NCBI GenBank assembly: GCA_022496185.1
Contig: WTXG01000121.1
Location: 1 to 64,000 of the forward strand
Direction: 5' to 3'
DNA from: Multifurca ochricompacta
Lineage: Eukaryota; Basidiomycota; Agaricomycetes; Russulales; Russulaceae
DNA: 64,000 nucleotides
Of this stretch, positions 34,728 to 46,927 are shown one piece after another. The notes beneath the pieces were generated by a model. The model was not told where the DNA came from. It did not search any database and saw only the letters and a program-made list of their open reading frames with translations. Position numbers and translations under genes: made by a program. The number at the start of each line of letters is the position of its first letter. Position 1 is the first letter of the stretch.

Positions 34728-35864
34728 AGGGTAGCCGTGTCGGGATGGCTCTTGAGGCGTAAGCGTCTTGTCACTTGCATCATAAATATATTAACCTAGA
34801 GCACTGGCAGCCAGGCAAGTGAGGTGAAGGTCTTATTGATGGCGACCTGGCGAGATAGAGTCTGTAATGTGTTTATGTTCTGCACACATTCACACGGACA
34901 AAGGGGTGGAGGGGACAGAATTGAATTTTGTGAGCATGAACCAGGGAAGGAAGGAAAGGTTGTACTATTGTCTATTATATGGTATTAAATGAACGGAACG
35001 GAAGGATACCATACAGTATGCTTCAAAAAAAGGAACAAACATCAGAATTCAAACGAGACGCTGGCGACAGTCTACACCAGGATGACTTAAGCTCCGTTGC
35101 TGTACTACCGCCCGCCTGAGTGGGTATAGTCAGTGGCGCAAAAATGGCGCACGTGGCGCTAGAAAAGCACCCAATCAGGGGAGGGGAAGGGGTTGGAGAC
35201 GAATGTGTACGAAAACCGGTAGTGCAGTGATTAAATCACCAGATTATACACTTTTTGGCATCATACGTTGAGTATGGTAGGAGACGCAAGTAATGCTGCA
35301 AGAACGTATGCTCTCGAGAGAAAGTTTTCAGATGAGTATTATTGACTTCCAATGAGATGATTTCTCTCAAAAGCAAGAAAGCAATGTGACTTTTGATTTT
35401 GACACAATATTGACAGGTGTTCGATTGAAGCTTTCCAATTCCAACGAAGGATGCGAATTGGGTGGTTACGGCGCCGATGATGCCACCACCAAAAAGGCCC
35501 CGGACCTCGAGCGCAGGGTTTTGACCATATCAGACGACCCCGGATCTTGTTACTGATTTTCTGATTTCTTTAACGATTATAATCTAGACGCCTGAATTTT
35601 GTCCGTGTGAATAAATTTGGCACATTACGCTTCTGATTCGACCCCATGCACATGCGTGATTTTAGTATCGTGTGTGTAGTATACGCCCGTTTATAGAAAA
35701 TTGAAATTACCTAATCGAGTTCGTCATTCTTCCCACGATTGAAAGACCCGAGAACCGAGAAACCGGTGGTGACCCGACGAGTACTTATGCCTCGACCTCG
35801 ACCTTACATGAACCTGACCTGACCTTTCCCCATCCCATCAACCTTCCCACACCACTTACACACT
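34728..35864. other. Intergenic part of arm A
   Basis: There is no gene. It matches the right arm in inverted orientation: 34985-35170 against 53200-53395, with a third copy at 46300-46500, and 35230-35860 against 52515-53160. The right arm carries a LINE in this interval which the left lacks. Confidence 0.7.
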
Positions 35865-37550
35865 ATGGCGAACAAGATCTCTCAACATACCACCTTTCTT
35901 AACAAAGCAAGACGCGTTTTCCTAATCCTCGGTGCCATTTATGTCTTTGCAGTCGCGCTTGGAACCGTCCCTTTCGTGCAAACCCAGTGAGTTCCTCGCA
36001 CCCCCCATATTCAAGAATTTAGTATTGGCCATAACTAATCTGGTCGTGTGACCACTCTTTTCTCTCTCGTTCTCCGCTCTAATCGATCAATCCAGGCTCC
36101 TCTACATGCACAACCTCAAAATCCCGCTTTTCGCTGAGTACAGTTTACCGGAGAGATACGATCTTGCGCGTAAGTAAATACCTTGCCTTCCTCATCCTCA
36201 GTTACATTATCATTATGGCCCTAAACTCCCCCTCCCCCTCAACGCCACAGCATTTAAAACTCACAATGTGCGTATATACACGTCCGATAACGAGACGCTC
36301 GGTGCCTGGTTCACCCTCGCGGACCCATTCTACCTCTCCCACAAAGCAGATCTTCTTACCCCCACTTCCTCCTCCTCCGAAGAGTTCATCCGCTCCGCGC
36401 TGCATACCCACCCAACCATCCTTTTCCTCCACGGAAACGGTGGCACACGCGCGTTGCGCTCCCGTGTACAACATTACCAGGCATTTGCGGCACGACTACG
36501 AGCGAACGTACTCGCACCCGACTATCGCGGTTTTGGAGATTCGACAGGGACGCCGAGCGAGGTGGGGCTGACACTCGACGCCCGTGCCGCGTGGGACTGG
36601 CTCCGGGCGCGGGGGGCGCTACCGGAGAACATTCTCATTGTGGGCAATAGCCTTGGTACAGGCGTTGCGGTGCAGTTTGCCAGCGGTCTCGAAAGCGAGG
36701 GAGAGGACGGAGATAAGCGGAGTGGCGGTGGTAAGGCAGAGTGGGGTGGGGAGACACGGCAAGAGCAGCCGCGTGGTGTGGTGTTGCTCGCGCCGTTCAG
36801 CAATATCGATACGTTGCTTGATACGTATTATATCATGGGAATCGTGCCGCTGCTCGCCCCGCTTCGCATATTCCCGTACATTGCCGGTGAGTTATCTCTT
36901 TCCGTCGGTATTTAATTGGGCAGCCGCAGAGTGGCACACGAGTGGGCACACGAGTGGGAAAAGAAAAGAATAACCCAAATCCAAAGAAGGGAAGAAGGCT
37001 AAAAGTGACTGACTTGTATATCTGACAGATTTTGTAAAGCGCTTCTTGACGCATCGGTTCGATTCCCTCGCCAAAGTTGTGGTAAGTGTCCTGAATTTTT
37101 CAGACACACCACACATGTGGATTATTTATTTTGCAGGGATTAAACGTGCCGCTGTTGATCGTACACGCGGAAGACGACTGGGATATCCCCTATTCCCATT
37201 CCCAGACACTCTTCGACGCGTTCTTAGAACAACATTTGCCTCCTCTCCCAGAATTGACTGCCGCCATGGTGGGCGTGTCAGACGAGGTCGCGGAGCGCGT
37301 AACTAAACTGTCCCAAGAGCGGGCAGCGCTGCGGCGAGAGTTGGTGACGACGAGCGAGATAGAACGAGTGGGACGGGTAGAGGCTTTCTCCTCTAAAAAC
37401 AGATCGAAGGTTGTGTTTCTTCATACCCGGTGGGGTGGACACGATAGAGTGGGACTCATGGAAGGCGTACAGGATTACATCGCGGAGATGTTTAACATGG
37501 ATCGTGGGTATATAGAGCTGGGCAAATCAACAGAAAAAGGTAGTAGTTGA
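35865..37550 (+). CDS. Alpha/beta-hydrolase (ABHD12/13-like), copy 2, intact
   Basis: Five exons (35865-35986, 36096-36169, 36251-36886, 37029-37081, 37137-37550) join in frame to 432 aa. A hydrophobic anchor (VFLILGAIYVFAVALGTVPF) occupies about residues 18-38. The core has HGNGGT (oxyanion), the nucleophile Ser199 in GNSLGTG, the acidic D308/D309 in HAEDDWD and His397 in GGHD, giving a complete catalytic triad. An insert rich in charged residues (ESEGEDGDKRSGGGKAEWGG) follows the nucleophile. It is probably a membrane-bound serine hydrolase, substrate unknown. It reads toward NLR-5, about 540 bp away. The start is chosen for the anchor and the short intron that follows. Confidence 0.9.
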
Positions 37551-38004
37551 TAGAAGTAGTGGATGATCACAGATTCGGATGTGGGTGTAGATGTTACCTC
37601 CTTCCTCAGTATTATTATTGATTTTGGTGTTACGGGGGAAGTACTAGTACTAGTATGAGTACTCATAATTGTGTGTGTTTATTTGACCGCGTGTTCGGGG
37701 GTGAAGAACCACGAGCGACGTTGCTGAATACTAGGGCCTGGCTTGCTTGTCTGGCTATCTGTCTGCTAACTTAAAAATGAGGGGTTCCGTCAATACTGAC
37801 CACCAGCTCCTGAGGGTTTCCACACATCTTACAATCAGGCGACACTGGGACAGCCGATATAAGATAATCCTAGGTGTACATAATAATATTTATATAGTTT
37901 TTATCACTTAAATCAACTTATCCGCTACATAAATAATTAGCTAAATCCTCGTCTACAGCATCTGTTGTCTCTGTCTCTGCCTGTCATGACCGCGCGCCTA
38001 TCAA

Positions 38005-38020
38005 CTATATCTGGTATCTT
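38005..38020 (+). promoter_or_regulatory. NLR-5 TATA-like promoter element
   Basis: CTATATCTGGTATCTT, 72 bp upstream of the ATG, is the same block as before NLR-4. Confidence 0.55.
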
Positions 38021-38091
38021 GCCCCTGCCGAGACCTGAGAATCCCTCTCCTACGCCCAGAAATCACCTCCATCTCATCCCTCACGTTAGCC

Positions 38092-41000
38092 ATGAACCAA
38101 CAATTTTCCGTCAGCCCTTTAGCTTCAACCCCGTCGTCCGACCTACGATCTCTTTTTCAGACCACCTTGTATGATTACGAAAAGCGAACAGGGACAAATC
38201 TGGTCGAGCATCAACTTGCCATCGACCTCAGTAGTTGTGCCACCACTGACTCGATCATAGTCACTCTTCGAAGCAACCTGCAAACTCTCAAAACCTTTCG
38301 TGTGGAAGATACTGCGATTATTATAAAATGGATTAAGCGGATTGCGCGCCATTTGGCTGCGGTGTCTACCCATGGGGTCCTTGGTGGAGAGGGTTCTCGT
38401 GTGGTACGTTAGGCGCCTGTTAATACATTTCCTCGGATGTGTATAACACTTGATACCGCAGCTTTTCACACCTGAAAATACACTTCTCTCTGCAATTGGC
38501 ATCCTTGTAGTAGTACGCATTTTGCTCGATTCCTTCATGCCAGTCCATCTAACATCAACTGCCGCCGTTAGACGATCGATGATACTCAAGTTGGCGCGAA
38601 CTATGAAATGCTTGTCGATCTTCTCAGATCTATCGAATCATTTCTCAGGCGCCTCAGTACTAATATCAAGATCCCACCAACGACGGCAGTGACAGATGAG
38701 GTGGTAAAGATATTGCTTGAACTGCTCTCTACTCTTGCTCTTGCAACACAACAGGCCAAACAAGGGCGACTCGGTGAGTCTTTCTCATTGCCGATAGATA
38801 TTGATAGCTCAGATACATACAGGAAAGTTGGGAGAAAAGCTGTTAGGGGAACATGAGGTTGAAGTGGTACTGCAGAGGTTGAGCCAGGCCGGCCAACAGG
38901 GAGCTCGAACGGCAGCAGCACAGACGTTAGATATCATTCATGGTCTGATTCAGAACATGAAAGCGCTTATCGACGGTGATAGTACTTGGTTCACTGATTT
39001 ACCACACAGTACTAAACTCGCGCGTATTTGTTTAGGTGGAAAGGCGTCAGCCGACGACATACAATATGCTCTCAGTGGGTATCGTTGGGTGGATGTGTTC
39101 AGATTAATTGACACTAGGTACCAGTTATCATACAGCGACTGGCGAGCGACATCATAGACAGATCGAAGCGTTCGTTATCTCATTTGTGTACTATTCTTTA
39201 CTGTCTAAACGAAGACTATTCTATATGATAGGTGACCAGCTGCTCAAGGACGTTCGAACTTGGCTGTCTCCTTTGGATCCATCCAAAAGTCACAACACCG
39301 CACGTGACGCTCATCACACTGGAACGTCGACATGGTTCATCCAAGGTCACACCTTCGCCGAATGGAAAATTGCCGGTTCTCTATTGTGGATTCATGGAAA
39401 ACGTGTGTGCCCCCCGCGTCTCGTTCCTTTGTCGCTGTTAATTGCGCCTTCATTCTGTAGCGGGCTCAGGGAAAAGTGTGCTTTGGTATGCTCAACTTGA
39501 AATCAACGTTTTGTTTCTCCGCGCGCTGACGTTGTCTTATAGCTCAACAATTATTGAGGAGATCATACGACTTCGGGAAACTGGGTTGGCCTCTATGGCA
39601 TACTTCTACTTTGATCGCGGGAATACGGAAAAACAAGACAGTCGCGGTCTAGTTTCTTCTGTTCTCATCCAGCTCTGCGAACAATCCGAAGTTTATTCTG
39701 AGATTCTTTCTCGGCTGTATTCAACACATGCGGCGGGGTCGAGACAGCCTGGGAACAATGCACTGCTGGAATGCTTGAAGGACATGCTTTCGGTTCCTGG
39801 ACAAAGCCCAATTTATATCATTTTAGATGGCCTCGACCAATCTCCTGATAATCCGTCTTCACGAGAATCCGTGCTGGATCTTGTCCAATTACTCGTCCAA
39901 CTAGGGCACCCCCACTTACACATATGTGTCTCCAGTTGTATCGAAGCCGATATCCGAGCAGTTCTCCGTCCGTTAGCGTCTCAGACAATATGCCTGCATG
40001 AACAGAGCGGGCAAGCTGAAGATATTAACAACTACATCAACTTCTTTATCAAGACGAACGCGAACACGAGCCAATGGAAAGATGAAGATAAAGAATTTGT
40101 GATCAAGAAGGTTTCAGAAGAAGCTGATGGAATGTATGGTATCCTGTTTCTTTCCTATTCGCGAGACTTGCTGACGTCATTGTACAGGTTCAGATGGGCG
40201 TCTTGTCGATTGTACCAGCTGCGACGATGTCCTCCCGGAGGTATCCTGCGGACTCTGGATGAATTCCCCAAGATAATGGAAGTGGAATACGAGCGCATGT
40301 TACAAGGCATTCATGAAAAGCAGTGGGAGGCTTCCCATCGTCTCTTTCAATACATTGCTGTGGCTCCTCGCCCTCTTCAGGTCTCTGAACTTGCAGAGTT
40401 CCTTGCGTGGGATATTAAACAAGGGGAACTGCCCGAGTTCAAAGCAGGTTGGCGCTATGAAGATCCGGAACATGCTGTGTTTTCTGCATGCTCCAGTTTT
40501 ATTACGATGACCGACGCGAATGAATGCCAGGTCGTGAAATTCTCACACTTGTCGATGAAGGAGTTCTTGTCATCGGACCGCCTTGCCACATCGAAGGGAG
40601 GCGCTTCTCGCTATTACTTTTCCCATGAAGATGCCCATACAACAGTCGCACAAGGCTGTCTCGCCACTCTGTTCTATTTAGATGAGCAGGTCAACAAAAG
40701 GAGTGTTACAAACTTCCCTCTCGCCACGTATGCTGCTCAATACCTGGTCATTCATGCCCTATTCCAGGACGTTGAGTCGCGAATAAGAGGTGCTCTGGGA
40801 CGCCTGTTTAATGGCGATAAACCGCAACTTTCAATATTGGTTTGGATGTGCAATCTGGATGAAGATTCAGGAGGCCAATGACCTCAGAAACCCCACCACA
40901 ACCGAAAGCGACTCCCATATACTATGCCTCCTTACTTGGCCTCTGTGGCGTAGTTCAATATTTGGCCAGTTTATACCGCTCGAGTGTCAATGAGTGCGTT

Positions 41001-41495
41001 GGCTATTACGGGGCCCCATTGATTGCGGCGGCTGAAAAGGGACATTACGATACTATGATGGCACTATTTGACTATGATGCCTATCCAGGAATAGAGGGTC
41101 CTGGTCGCCGGACTGCCCTGTATTCGGCAGCGCAAAACGGACATCTGAGGGTTGTCCGGTTGCTTCTTCAAAAGTCTGCATCTCCAGATCGATGGTTCAA
41201 CTCCAAGCATAGTCCGCTCGGCGAGGCATGGAAAAAGGGCCACCAGGAGGTTGTACAGTTGCTACTCAGTTATGGGGCACGTGTCGATAAGCCCGATGGT
41301 GTCGGGGGGACTCTACTGGGTCATGCGTGCCAAGGACAATACGATCCGGAGTTTGTGCGGCTACTCCTGCGACACGGTGCGAATGTACGTTTGAAGGACG
41401 GCTACGGCCGGACTCCACTACAAATTGCAAAAGAAAGTGGACAAGAAGAGATTGCGCAAATATTATTGGAGCACGGTGCTGAGCCAATCAATTAA
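38092..41495 (+). pseudogene. NLR-5: Goodbye-NACHT-ankyrin gene, one frameshift
   Basis: A true ATG opens MNQQFSVSPLASTPSSDLRS. The exon series matches NLR-4. Walker A exon GSGKSVLW is at 39462, Walker B IYIILDGLDQSP near 39810, the winged-helix segment RPLQVSELAEFLAWD near 40370, and ankyrin repeats fill 40900-41480. Its ankyrin end is distinctive (PDGVGGTLLGHACQGQYDPE; stop after EHGAEPIN). One G is missing in AGGAGGGCC near 40873 compared with NLR-6, which ends the frame at the start of the ankyrin domain. Otherwise it looks intact, so a sequencing error in the G run is a real alternative. The introns before STIIEE and after EADGM are stop-free and multiples of three here. Confidence 0.85.
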
Positions 41496-42950
41496 GAAAC
41501 AGGAGTTGCTTTACAGGGGTAAGTGTCTCATCGCTTTCACGACTATATACTCTACCTAACAAGACCAATGTGTTTATAGTTTCCATGCTGAGCCATCAAA
41601 GGGGGGGGGGGTTTGTCTGTGTGTAATATTTATTTCCTGCTTGCATCTATACGGCCCGGGGGGTGGGGTCAGAGTTGGTGTTATTCTGTGTATCAACAAA
41701 GGGTGGAAAGCGTGTGGTTGATTATCTTACTATCTTTTATCGAGAAAATGACATGACTGGGTTCGGGCAGGCTATGCAGGGTAAAGGATTCGGTTTCGGG
41801 AACAGCCCGGCAAGACAGGTTATTTTGTTTTTATTATTGGCAAGGCAATGTCAAAGTGTTTTTGGTGTGGCATGACATCCGGAAGATTACATTTGCTGCT
41901 AGGATGACTAGGGTGCCACATTGGATTTACTATATGTTGAGATGGACCATAAATGGAAAATGGATACATGACCAATCAACTAGAGATATGTGATTATGCA
42001 AGTACGGATTAGAATGCAAACTCATCTGTACTACCACTCAGTCTTAAGGAGATAGGCTCCCTTTTGACTATTTATCCTCAGTCCTCTGTGTACTTGAAAC
42101 ATAGTGCATGCTCTCCTTTGCCTTGACTTACACATGTCATGTAGTACACCCCTCACCGAGGTGTTACACCAGTGGAGATTGAGGCAGGAATTGTAAGTGG
42201 GATTGCACCCACTCCAAAAGCAAATCAGTGCCAAAGTCAGTCTAAGGAATCTGGGGAATAGATAAGAAATGATCATCAGCTCCAGTCACATGACTCAGAG
42301 TGTGAAACTGTCAAACGCGCGCGAATAGGAAAATCGTTACAGATCCAAATGCGTCACAAACGCGTCACAAATCGTTACATCGACAAAATGCGTCACATCT
42401 GATCCGGTCCGGCCCACCTTGATCCGTTCTCTCAACACTAAATTCTGCTTCATAACCTCGCTCCTTCTAACTAGGTCTTTCTACAAGTATATAAAGGTAC
42501 ATACTTTGCTTGTAATACTCAATTCCGTCTTGCACTGGCAACCCTGGTCATCTTTGATCCAGTCCGGCCTGGCTCAATTCGAAGCAATTCTTTTCTTAGC
42601 TATGTCAAGTCCATACGTTGAAGAATTCCGACCAAGCTCCAACAGAGTTCCCGTGCGAGAAGCGATTATGCATGAGTGCTTCGATGTCTCGATGGCCGTT
42701 CCCAATCACGAATTCCATCGAACTATGGAAGGACGTGTATGACCCACTGTGGGGATGACCTGTAAGTGACCATGACACATATTGAGATCCTGACATCATG
42801 AATCCCCCCAGCTTTGTGGTCAGGTACATGACAGACGAGGGCTTTCTCACAGAGTTAAAACTGGTTTCACGATGCGATAACAACCTCCTCACCCCCGGAT
42901 CTCATCACAGCTCTTCACACTTCCACCATTTGTATCAGAGATTGCCCGCT
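41496..42950. other. Spacer of the inverted repeat; old hAT-like promoter piece
   Basis: No convincing gene is present between NLR-5 and the terpene synthase. At 42380-42560 there is a stretch with ACAAGTATATAAAGGT (42483-42498) and flanks resembling the leader of the hAT gene and the relic at 59590-59860. A 46-codon frame from 42602 is of unknown value. Tandem GCGTCACAAA-type motifs occur at about 42345-42400. Confidence 0.5.
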
Positions 42951-44214
42951 ATGTCCAACGGGTACTACATTCCCAACATTTTGGAAAATTGGAAATGGCC
43001 TCGTCGTCTCAACCCGCACTACATCGACGTCAAGGAAGCGTCCTCAGCCTGGTTCAGAAGCTTTGAAGCCTTCAGTACCAAGACGCAGGATGCGTATGAT
43101 CGCTGCGACTTCAGTATGACCTATCACCTCCTTTTAAGGGCTGAGTCCGTTAACTCGACTCTTACCAGGCCTCCTCGCATCCCTTGGCTATCCCTTTCAT
43201 GACAAAGGTAGGCTTCTTCTATCTAGATCACACAATAACTTGTACACACCCTTCGTGTGAAGAACGCTTTCGCACTGGCTGCGACTTGATGAACGTGTTG
43301 TTCTTGTTCGATGAGTATTCAGATGTCGCAAATGAAGATGAAGTTCAAGTGATGGCCAAGATCGTTATGGATGCCCTCCGCAACCCACACACCCCTCGTC
43401 CCAAAGGCGAATGGATCGGTGGCGAGGTCACCCGACAGTAAGCCATTTTCAAGTTAGTGAGCGTGGAGATATGTGTTGAAAGCATTGACTTAGGTTCTGG
43501 GAGCTAGCGATCAAGACAGCTAGTCCTCCTTCACAGAAACGATTCATAGAGACATTTGGCGCCTACGCACAATCTGTTGTACGACAGGCGGTAGATCGAA
43601 CCAACAAGCATATTCCAACAATCCAGGAGTACTTCCAAGTCCGACGGGATAACGTTGGCACCAAGCCAGTTTTCGCGGTGCTCGAATTAGAAATGAACCT
43701 CCCAGATGAAGTAGTTCATCATCCAGCCATTGAAGAATTATCTATTTTGGCCACTGACATGGTTATTCTCGGAAATGTAGGCCACACTTGCTTTCACTGC
43801 GAGCTGAGGCTAACGCTCTTGTGCTTGACTTAGGATATAGCCTCATACAACATAGAGCAGGCACGCGGCGACGATAACTACAACATAATAACCATCGTGA
43901 TGCACCAGAACAGGATCGATATTCGCGGATCGGTGGATTTGGTGTATGAATATCACAAAGAGCTAGAAGGGAAGTTCATGGACATATACGAGAACAAGAT
44001 TCCGAAGTTTGGTGAGCCGGTGGACGAACAGCTGGCGCAGTATGTGGATGGGCTGGGAAACTGGGTGCGAGTGAACGATCAATGGAGTTTTGAGAGCGAG
44101 CGATACTTCGGAAAGAAGGGATCAGAAACCCAGAGAACACGCTGGGTGAGATTGTTGCCCAAGCGATGCCCAGACGAGATCGGTCCCCAACTTGTAGATG
44201 ATTCCAAGCTGTAA
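42951..44214 (+). CDS. Sesquiterpene synthase (basidiomycete class I terpene cyclase)
   Basis: Five exons (42951-43113, 43169-43207, 43263-43437, 43494-43776, 43834-44214) join in frame to 346 aa, the usual length. The first metal-binding motif is D84-E-Y-S-D88. The NSE triad is N220-D-I-A-S224-Y-N-I-E228, split by the last intron. The C-terminal RY pair is in FESERYFG. N-terminal [18 protein letters not shown] and [20 protein letters not shown] are typical of the delta-6-protoilludene synthase-like clade. It would ionise farnesyl diphosphate with Mg2+ in the cytosol and form a cyclic sesquiterpene; the exact product cannot be read from sequence. No P450 or other pathway gene is beside it. 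It is single-copy and lies in the spacer between the arms. Confidence 0.93.
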
Positions 44215-44601
44215 AGTCGCGCTGGTGCTAGTACGCATTCCCAGGACCATGTTCGGGTTCCGTTGTTTACACATTGTATTGCTGATTTGATGAATTATCC
44301 TGTGGCCAAATGCGGATATCAGAAATATAACTTAGCGTGTAAATGAAGTGGCAGGTGGTGAAGGTTGGAAGCTTACGTACTGTATGGCGAGACGGACACG
44401 AGTTGCCACGATTTTCCTGTCACTTCCTGCTGAACCGGGGACTAGGCACCTGTGATCCTTATTTCCTCCTACGCGGTGATCAATTGGTGGGGGAATCACT
44501 CGATTGACTGGGCTCCATGATTAGCTCCAGCTGGGGACAAAGCACCCACCTAGGCCTTGTCTGATTTCTAGGACTTAATTTAAAGCTAGCACCCACCGGC
44601 G

Positions 44602-45147
44602 CTAGAAATGTGGGCCCTTAAACGTTATGGCGGGGGATGTGCAGCTCATCTCTCTAGACCTGCCTGAAAAAAGGATCAGACTATTGGAAAACTCATGGAG
44701 TGCAGTGGACTCCGGCTCTATCTGGTTGCATCCAGTTTCCTTGGGAAATCGGCTGTGAATTTGCGTCGAGATGAACTTGAAGCGTTCTATAGTACCCCTG
44801 CATAGGTTCCGGATCTTTCCATTGGCACGCTTACACGCATTTCTTAAACAGGTGTTGTATGAATTAAATCCCTCCTTTGCTTTGAAGTGTGGCCTGAGAT
44901 TTCCACGCTTCTGAAATCTGGCATTTGTAGGGGATGGAGACCTTGCCTTGTCCATGGAAGTACACCATGTATCGGCATCTACCATTGTAGAATCCATTAC
45001 ACAAACAAATTCATTCTTCGCTAATGTGCCGCGCGATCTCATCCATTCAGTAACTTCTATCGAGTATGGGTAGGTCACTAGGAACACCACAACCAGTGTA
45101 ACAGTAGCTCGGACGCCCAGCCCATTCTCGCTTGCCCGCTTCAACAC
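44602..45147 (-). other. 181-codon open frame, unrecognised
   Basis: This is the longest frame in the spacer after the terpene synthase. It lacks an ATG at its upstream limit (the first codon is GTG), so if real it is an exon or starts at an internal Met. It contains a hydrophobic run (VTLVVVFLVTYPY) and a basic C-terminal half with several Cys. A TATAAAGG sequence lies about 60 bp upstream on the minus strand. No family is recognised, and it may be old transposon sequence. Confidence 0.3.
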
Positions 45148-46257
45148 TCATATCCATCTCTCGCATCCATGACAGCCCTCTTGACCCACCCACTCCCCTT
45201 CTCCTTTATAAGTACCAAAAATAAGAGCTTGTGAAGATAATCTGACAGAAGCAGGAAATGGCTACAACGAGAACATATTTGATGAGGAGGTGCCATAGTG
45301 TTGAATGTGAGCTTTTCTGGGAATCTTCATCATGGGCAACATCCTTCCAGCCAATTGGCAGTGATTACGGCCTAGTTTTCACACAAAGCAAGGCAGTGAA
45401 GAGTGATGCAAGATGGAAGTGGTTGTTGAAACAGACCAGAATGAGTGTTCATTTTTAAATAAAAGTGAACACAAGATCGATTTGGCGCTCGTTCCAGACT
45501 TGCCTTCTCGCCCACTCGTCTTCTTGCCCCTTCACCAGGTCTGGACTCTTGTCACACTTCCAAGCTTCAACTCAAGAACTACTTGCTAAGGCACCACTCA
45601 ACTACAAGCCCCTAATCAGGTTATCGTCTCCCACCACAGTCACCTTTGTATCGTCAATTGTCAAAAGATGTAATGCCACTCAGGGTAGTATCGAAGGATG
45701 GGCGTTATCGTGCGTCGTGAACTAACCCTTGTTTACTTCTTTTTATCTCCCTTTCATCTTGAAACCCACGAAGTAGTTCTCCTCTTTTACATTATATTCA
45801 CCACATCTGTATTTGGATTGGGCTTGTTGCGTACTGACCTCATGAATATGAATGACGGTATCTTGTCCATGGGATACCAGCTCAGTTCTCCTCTTCATCT
45901 CACTGCGTGCCACAGCCTTCGAAAGTAGCAAACGGTCTACCAGCTTCAAGAGTTTTTGACACATCCTACATTTCCGACGTATCAACACGTTCGACGCATT
46001 CGACATTATCAACGCCTTGACGATATATATATCTTTCTCTTGCTCTTACTCTCTTCCCTCTTCTGCGGAATCCCGATGCGGTCACACGGTATTACGATCG
46101 TACAGCAAGAATACGGAAAAGCGAGATGCTCGTGCCCTGCTTTTGTCTAGAGAGGTAGAGGTTATGAGAGAGGAGGAGGAGCCCCGAGGTAATCTAAGAC
46201 TTCGTACTTGCTTAGCACTCAAAGAGGAGAAAGAGAGACAGAGAGAGAATGACTACA
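45148..46257. other. Spacer, no gene; fragment of NACHT coding sequence
   Basis: Only short frames are seen. At about 46100-46150 the sequence AAGAATACGGAAAAGCGAGA and what follows (KNTEKRDARAL) match the NACHT motif KNTEKQDARAL of the NLR genes for about 50 bp on the plus strand. Confidence 0.5.
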
Positions 46258-46927
46258 ACAGGATTCGATCACCGTACCACCCTGATTGAGTGCTTTTCCA
46301 GTGCCACCTGCACCATTTTGCGCCACCGACTACACCCCCTCAGGTGGGGAGTAATACAGTAACAGAGACCAAGTCATCCCGGCATGGACAGGGCGTGCGA
46401 CAGAGCAAACTGCCCTCGCCAGCGTCCCGTTTGGATTCCAATGTCTCTGTTTCTTTTTTTTGAAGCATACTTCATCTTGCAATGTATGGTATCCTTCTAT
46501 TCCATTCATTTCGATTTCAAGCGGGGTTTGCTGAGTCCATTCATTCGGAGCCTGGATGACTTTTCCATTAAAAAATGACACACGGCCTCTTCCACTTCAC
46601 TCCACCCCTCCACATCTCCGCCCCATCTCAAGAACAAGAAATGTGCCCGGACATCCTGATTTGGGTCAATCGGCCCCGCAGACCTTCGGGACCTCGACTC
46701 TGCCATATGGTACAAGCTTTCCTTCCCTCCTTGGTTCATGTGTGAGCTCTTCCTCTTTTTTATGCGTGTGTGCAGAAAATAATCGCATTACAGACTCAAT
46801 CTCGCCGGGTCGCCATCAATAAGACCTTCACCTCGCTTGCCTGGTTGCCAGTTCCCTAAGTTAATATATTTATGGTGCAAGTGACAAGACGCTTACGCCT
46901 CAAGAACCATCCCGACACGGCTGCGCT
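46258..46927. repeat. 3' flank block shared with NLR-4 and NLR-7
   Basis: It matches 53180-53549 plus 54445-54729 (same orientation) and the reverse of 34728-35170. It represents the LINE-free state of the site where the LINE at 53550 inserted. It places an NLR-7-type 3' flank beside NLR-6 although NLR-5, the mirror partner, has a different flank. Confidence 0.75.

Larger units (their letters stand above)
31200..41500 (+). repeat. Inverted duplication, arm A left
   Basis: It contains NLR-4, hydrolase copy 2 and NLR-5. It is matched on the opposite strand by 46258-58215 (NLR-6, hydrolase copy 3, NLR-7), in both genes and intergenic sequence. The match weakens at the NLR-5/NLR-6 ankyrin ends. 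Confidence 0.9.

Noticed and set aside
37050..37075. GGTTCGATTCC resembling a tRNA T-loop (also reverse at about 11930 and 51300)
   Set aside because: It lies in hydrolase exon 4 and encodes HRFDSLA in all three copies; no acceptor or anticodon stem is present.
41663..41875. 70-codon frame downstream of NLR-5
   Set aside because: Low-complexity Gly/Phe-rich start, no family, no counterpart in the mirrored arm.
42345..42405. GCGTCACAAA-type motifs as a CRISPR-like array
   Set aside because: Spacing is irregular and too short, and the genome is eukaryotic; probably a transposon subterminal repeat.
44602..45147. 181-codon frame as a complete protein gene
   Set aside because: It has no ATG at its upstream limit and no recognisable family; kept only as a low-confidence open frame.
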